Positions 24,201 to 25,029 of a DNA stretch of 25,029 nucleotides are shown in pieces. Position numbers and translations under genes: made by a program. The notes below the pieces were generated by a model, which did no database searches, had not been told where the DNA came from, and was given only the letters and a program-made list of their open reading frames with translations. This DNA is from Gammaproteobacteria bacterium (GTDB lineage Bacteria > Pseudomonadota > Gammaproteobacteria > Pseudomonadales > Azotimanducaceae_A), in the NCBI GenBank assembly GCA_012960755.1, contig DUAT01000012.1, positions 98,017 through 123,045 of the forward strand, written 5' to 3'. Position 1 is the stretch's first letter; each line of letters starts with the position of its first letter.

Positions 24201-25029
24201 CAGATTAGCGAAGAAACCGGCCTTGAAAAAATGGCTCTCGAACCCTTACTGTCGGGACTTGTGGAAGATCGCATACTAATCCACGGCCAACTCATACTCG
24301 AAGACGACAGACAATACTGGTGTGATGCAGATAACTACGAAATCCTGCTAAGGTTCGTCCGACAACAAGCCAGAGTCTCGTTCGAGCCATTGCCGATTAC
24401 CCAACTCACCCCATTTCTCTATAACTGGCAAACCCGACTAAAAAAATCATCTGAAACTGAACGGTTGTTCGACACCATTGAAATGTTGCGATGTTATCCC
24501 TCCAACCCCAAATTATGGGAGAGTGAAATACTGCCCTCACGGGTAGATGATTACCAGACTGATCAGCTCGATACATTGTTTCAGGAAAGTAACTTGTTTT
24601 GGCTGGGCGATGTCGACAAGCGTATAAATTTCACATTCAGGGAAGATCTGGATCTACTGGCAAACAGTGCAGACAAAGGATCACAACCGTCACCACAGAC
24701 ATCAGAACCATCGGCCGACACGGCGCCCCTATTCGATAACGAGGGAGGTCGCTACGACTTTGCAACCCTGTTGGACAAAACAGGGCTCACTTCAAGCTTA
24801 CTGGCAGAACAACTATGGCAATCCGTCTGGCGAGGTGAGGTTAGCAACGACTCAGTTATGGCGCTAAGAAAAGGAATCGAAACGAGGTACCAGGTACCGG
24901 TGATCTCCGGTCACCAACAACATCGAAATTCCAGAAGGATCCGCCGCGGTGGTTTTCAGCAATGGCGAAGCTCGATTCCATTTTCAGGCAACTGGTTTCG
25001 ACTGGAACAGCCGGACGAACCCGGGGATC
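21297..25029 (+). CDS. lhr: Lhr-type superfamily 2 DNA helicase (3'-incomplete at window edge)
   Basis: The frame opens at ATG 21297 and stays open to the right edge: 1244 codons with no stop. The N terminus reads FHPLIQSWF, a usual Lhr beginning. Helicase motifs are Walker A APTGSGKT (44-51), Walker B DEIH (166-169), SAT (200-202), HHGSLSRE (306-313), TSTLEMGIDIG (333-343) and QRIGRAGH (362-369). Then come the Lhr-core winged-helix and beta-barrel domain (ARPGALMSLYLSGGVIP). The C-terminal region (about 960-1040) has winged-helix-like segments such as YYGPISSHQISEETGL and QYWCDADNYEILLRFV. Lhr helicases act 3'-to-5' in DNA repair; in E. coli the Lhr C-terminal region is a uracil-DNA glycosylase (reported). 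The rest of this region, if present, lies beyond the window. No good ribosome binding site is seen. Confidence 0.92.
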   Translation, partial: MTSSAKLFHPLIQSWFSDKFENPTEIQEKAWPKIAAGENLLITAPTGSGKTLTAFLWAINQFLLGRYETGTSRVLYISPLKALNNDIQRNLVTPLTELRILADLKGIEFPDIRVQTRSGDTDTSERRRMLRQPPEILITTPESLNLLLSSKGGQGMLGGFKTVILDEIHGVIADKRGVYLMSAIERLVPFCGEFQRIALSATVNPLDKIAQFVGGYRRLDNNQFEPRLVETLTSHEAKRYQVTVRYPQETANRPADEKVWDSLAEDFVEKIRKNTSTLLFVNSRAMCEKITFKINNAANETLAYAHHGSLSREIRTEVEQKLKQGQLSAIVATSTLEMGIDIGHLDEVILIQSPDGISSAIQRIGRAGHGVGEVSRCTIYPTHPTDFIEAAVLAKAVIEKDIEPIKTIECPLDVLSQIIISMSGTMNWDIDELFIELRRSTAFHKLDKLKFDLVINMLSGRYAENHIRELRPKVIIDRDTNTISARPGALMSLYLSGGVIPDRGYFQLRHEQGNARIGELDEEFVWEANVGKVFSLGTQHWQVKKITHNDVIVGPAKPTSLAPPFWKSEGLNRNFHYAERVAEFLEFAEQEIDKPVFHNILINDHNLEPLLATELVTLLKGQRSHCQTQLPHRHHLLIEKTQSSPGRARGHQVILHTGWGAEVNRPLAMAMEAGWQRKYNAQPEIWVSNESLVVQLTENDDARDLFSLVPVNDIEELLRDRLEGSGFFGARFRENAGRALLLSKGKFNERKPLWMSRLQSQKLMAAVLKFEDFPILLETWRTCLQDEFDLENLKLVLDELDSGQIEITEVTTATPSPFARTVAWGQINTYMYMDDQPKASKTSNLRTTLLEEIVFQPGIRPPIPIDIIQLFIEKRQRTLEGYEPDNSSDLIEWVKERTAIPSAEWQLLLEQSGIDWMEVKHKLVKMNINQRELTVAREDEQILVSYFADPDKPYLANWLQYYGPISSHQISEETGLEKMALEPLLSGLVEDRILIHGQLILEDDRQYWCDADNYEILLRFVRQQARVSFEPLPITQLTPFLYNWQTRLKKSSETERLFDTIEMLRCYPSNPKLWESEILPSRVDDYQTDQLDTLFQESNLFWLGDVDKRINFTFREDLDLLANSADKGSQPSPQTSEPSADTAPLFDNEGGRYDFATLLDKTGLTSSLLAEQLWQSVWRGEVSNDSVMALRKGIETRYQVPVISGHQQHRNSRRIRRGGFQQWRSSIPFSGNWFRLEQPDEPGD

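Noticed and set aside
1..25029. tRNA, rRNA, CRISPR or transposase genes
   Set aside because: No cloverleaf, regularly spaced repeat-spacer array or transposase-like reading frame was seen on either strand.

Overview
The window looks like chromosomal DNA of a heterotrophic gammaproteobacterium, probably aquatic or marine (inference). Base composition is near 50% GC by eye. The glycolate oxidase subunits closely match the Escherichia coli GlcD/E/F layout and lengths. The riboflavin gene is a RibB fused to a degenerate GTP cyclohydrolase II domain, an arrangement common in Gammaproteobacteria. I found no tRNA, rRNA, CRISPR array, phage gene or transposase. No stretch over 300 bases lacks a gene.

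Region 1 (1-6.6 kb) holds mostly single genes. It opens with a junction: the end of an alpha/beta-hydrolase gene (minus strand) abuts a 5'-truncated YcaQ/AlkZ DNA glycosylase gene (plus strand). Next come a small secreted protein built from a 35-residue repeat, an exported M20 metallopeptidase, a SAM methyltransferase, an exported beta-lactamase-fold serine hydrolase, a two-helix membrane protein of unknown function, and an exported His/Arg/Asp-rich protein with a 12-bp coding repeat.

Region 2 (6.6-12.3 kb) is metabolic. An acyl-CoA synthetase and an ACAD10/11-like acyl-CoA dehydrogenase diverge from a 90-bp gap with a clean inverted repeat, suggesting one fatty-acid or acyl-CoA degradation unit. 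An aldo/keto reductase and a YedK/HMCES protein form a minus-strand pair. A carbamoyltransferase of the ornithine type follows, with Asp in place of the usual HCLP cysteine.

Region 3 (12.4-19.5 kb) contains the tightly packed glcD-glcE-glcF operon (minus strand) for glycolate oxidation. A roughly 147-bp element with terminal inverted repeats (MITE-like) separates it from a plus-strand operon: ribBX, an SCP2-like protein and a glutamine-synthetase-family ligase, spaced 12 and 2 bp. This last operon is the most interesting unit, because no obvious pathway joins its three products.

Region 4 (19.5-25.0 kb) has an orphan peptide-type ABC transporter binding protein (minus strand) and a large Lhr-type superfamily 2 helicase. 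The helicase reading frame runs open from 21297 off the right edge.

Gene functions rest on motifs and remembered family features; no database search was possible. Regulatory calls are pattern-based and weaker.
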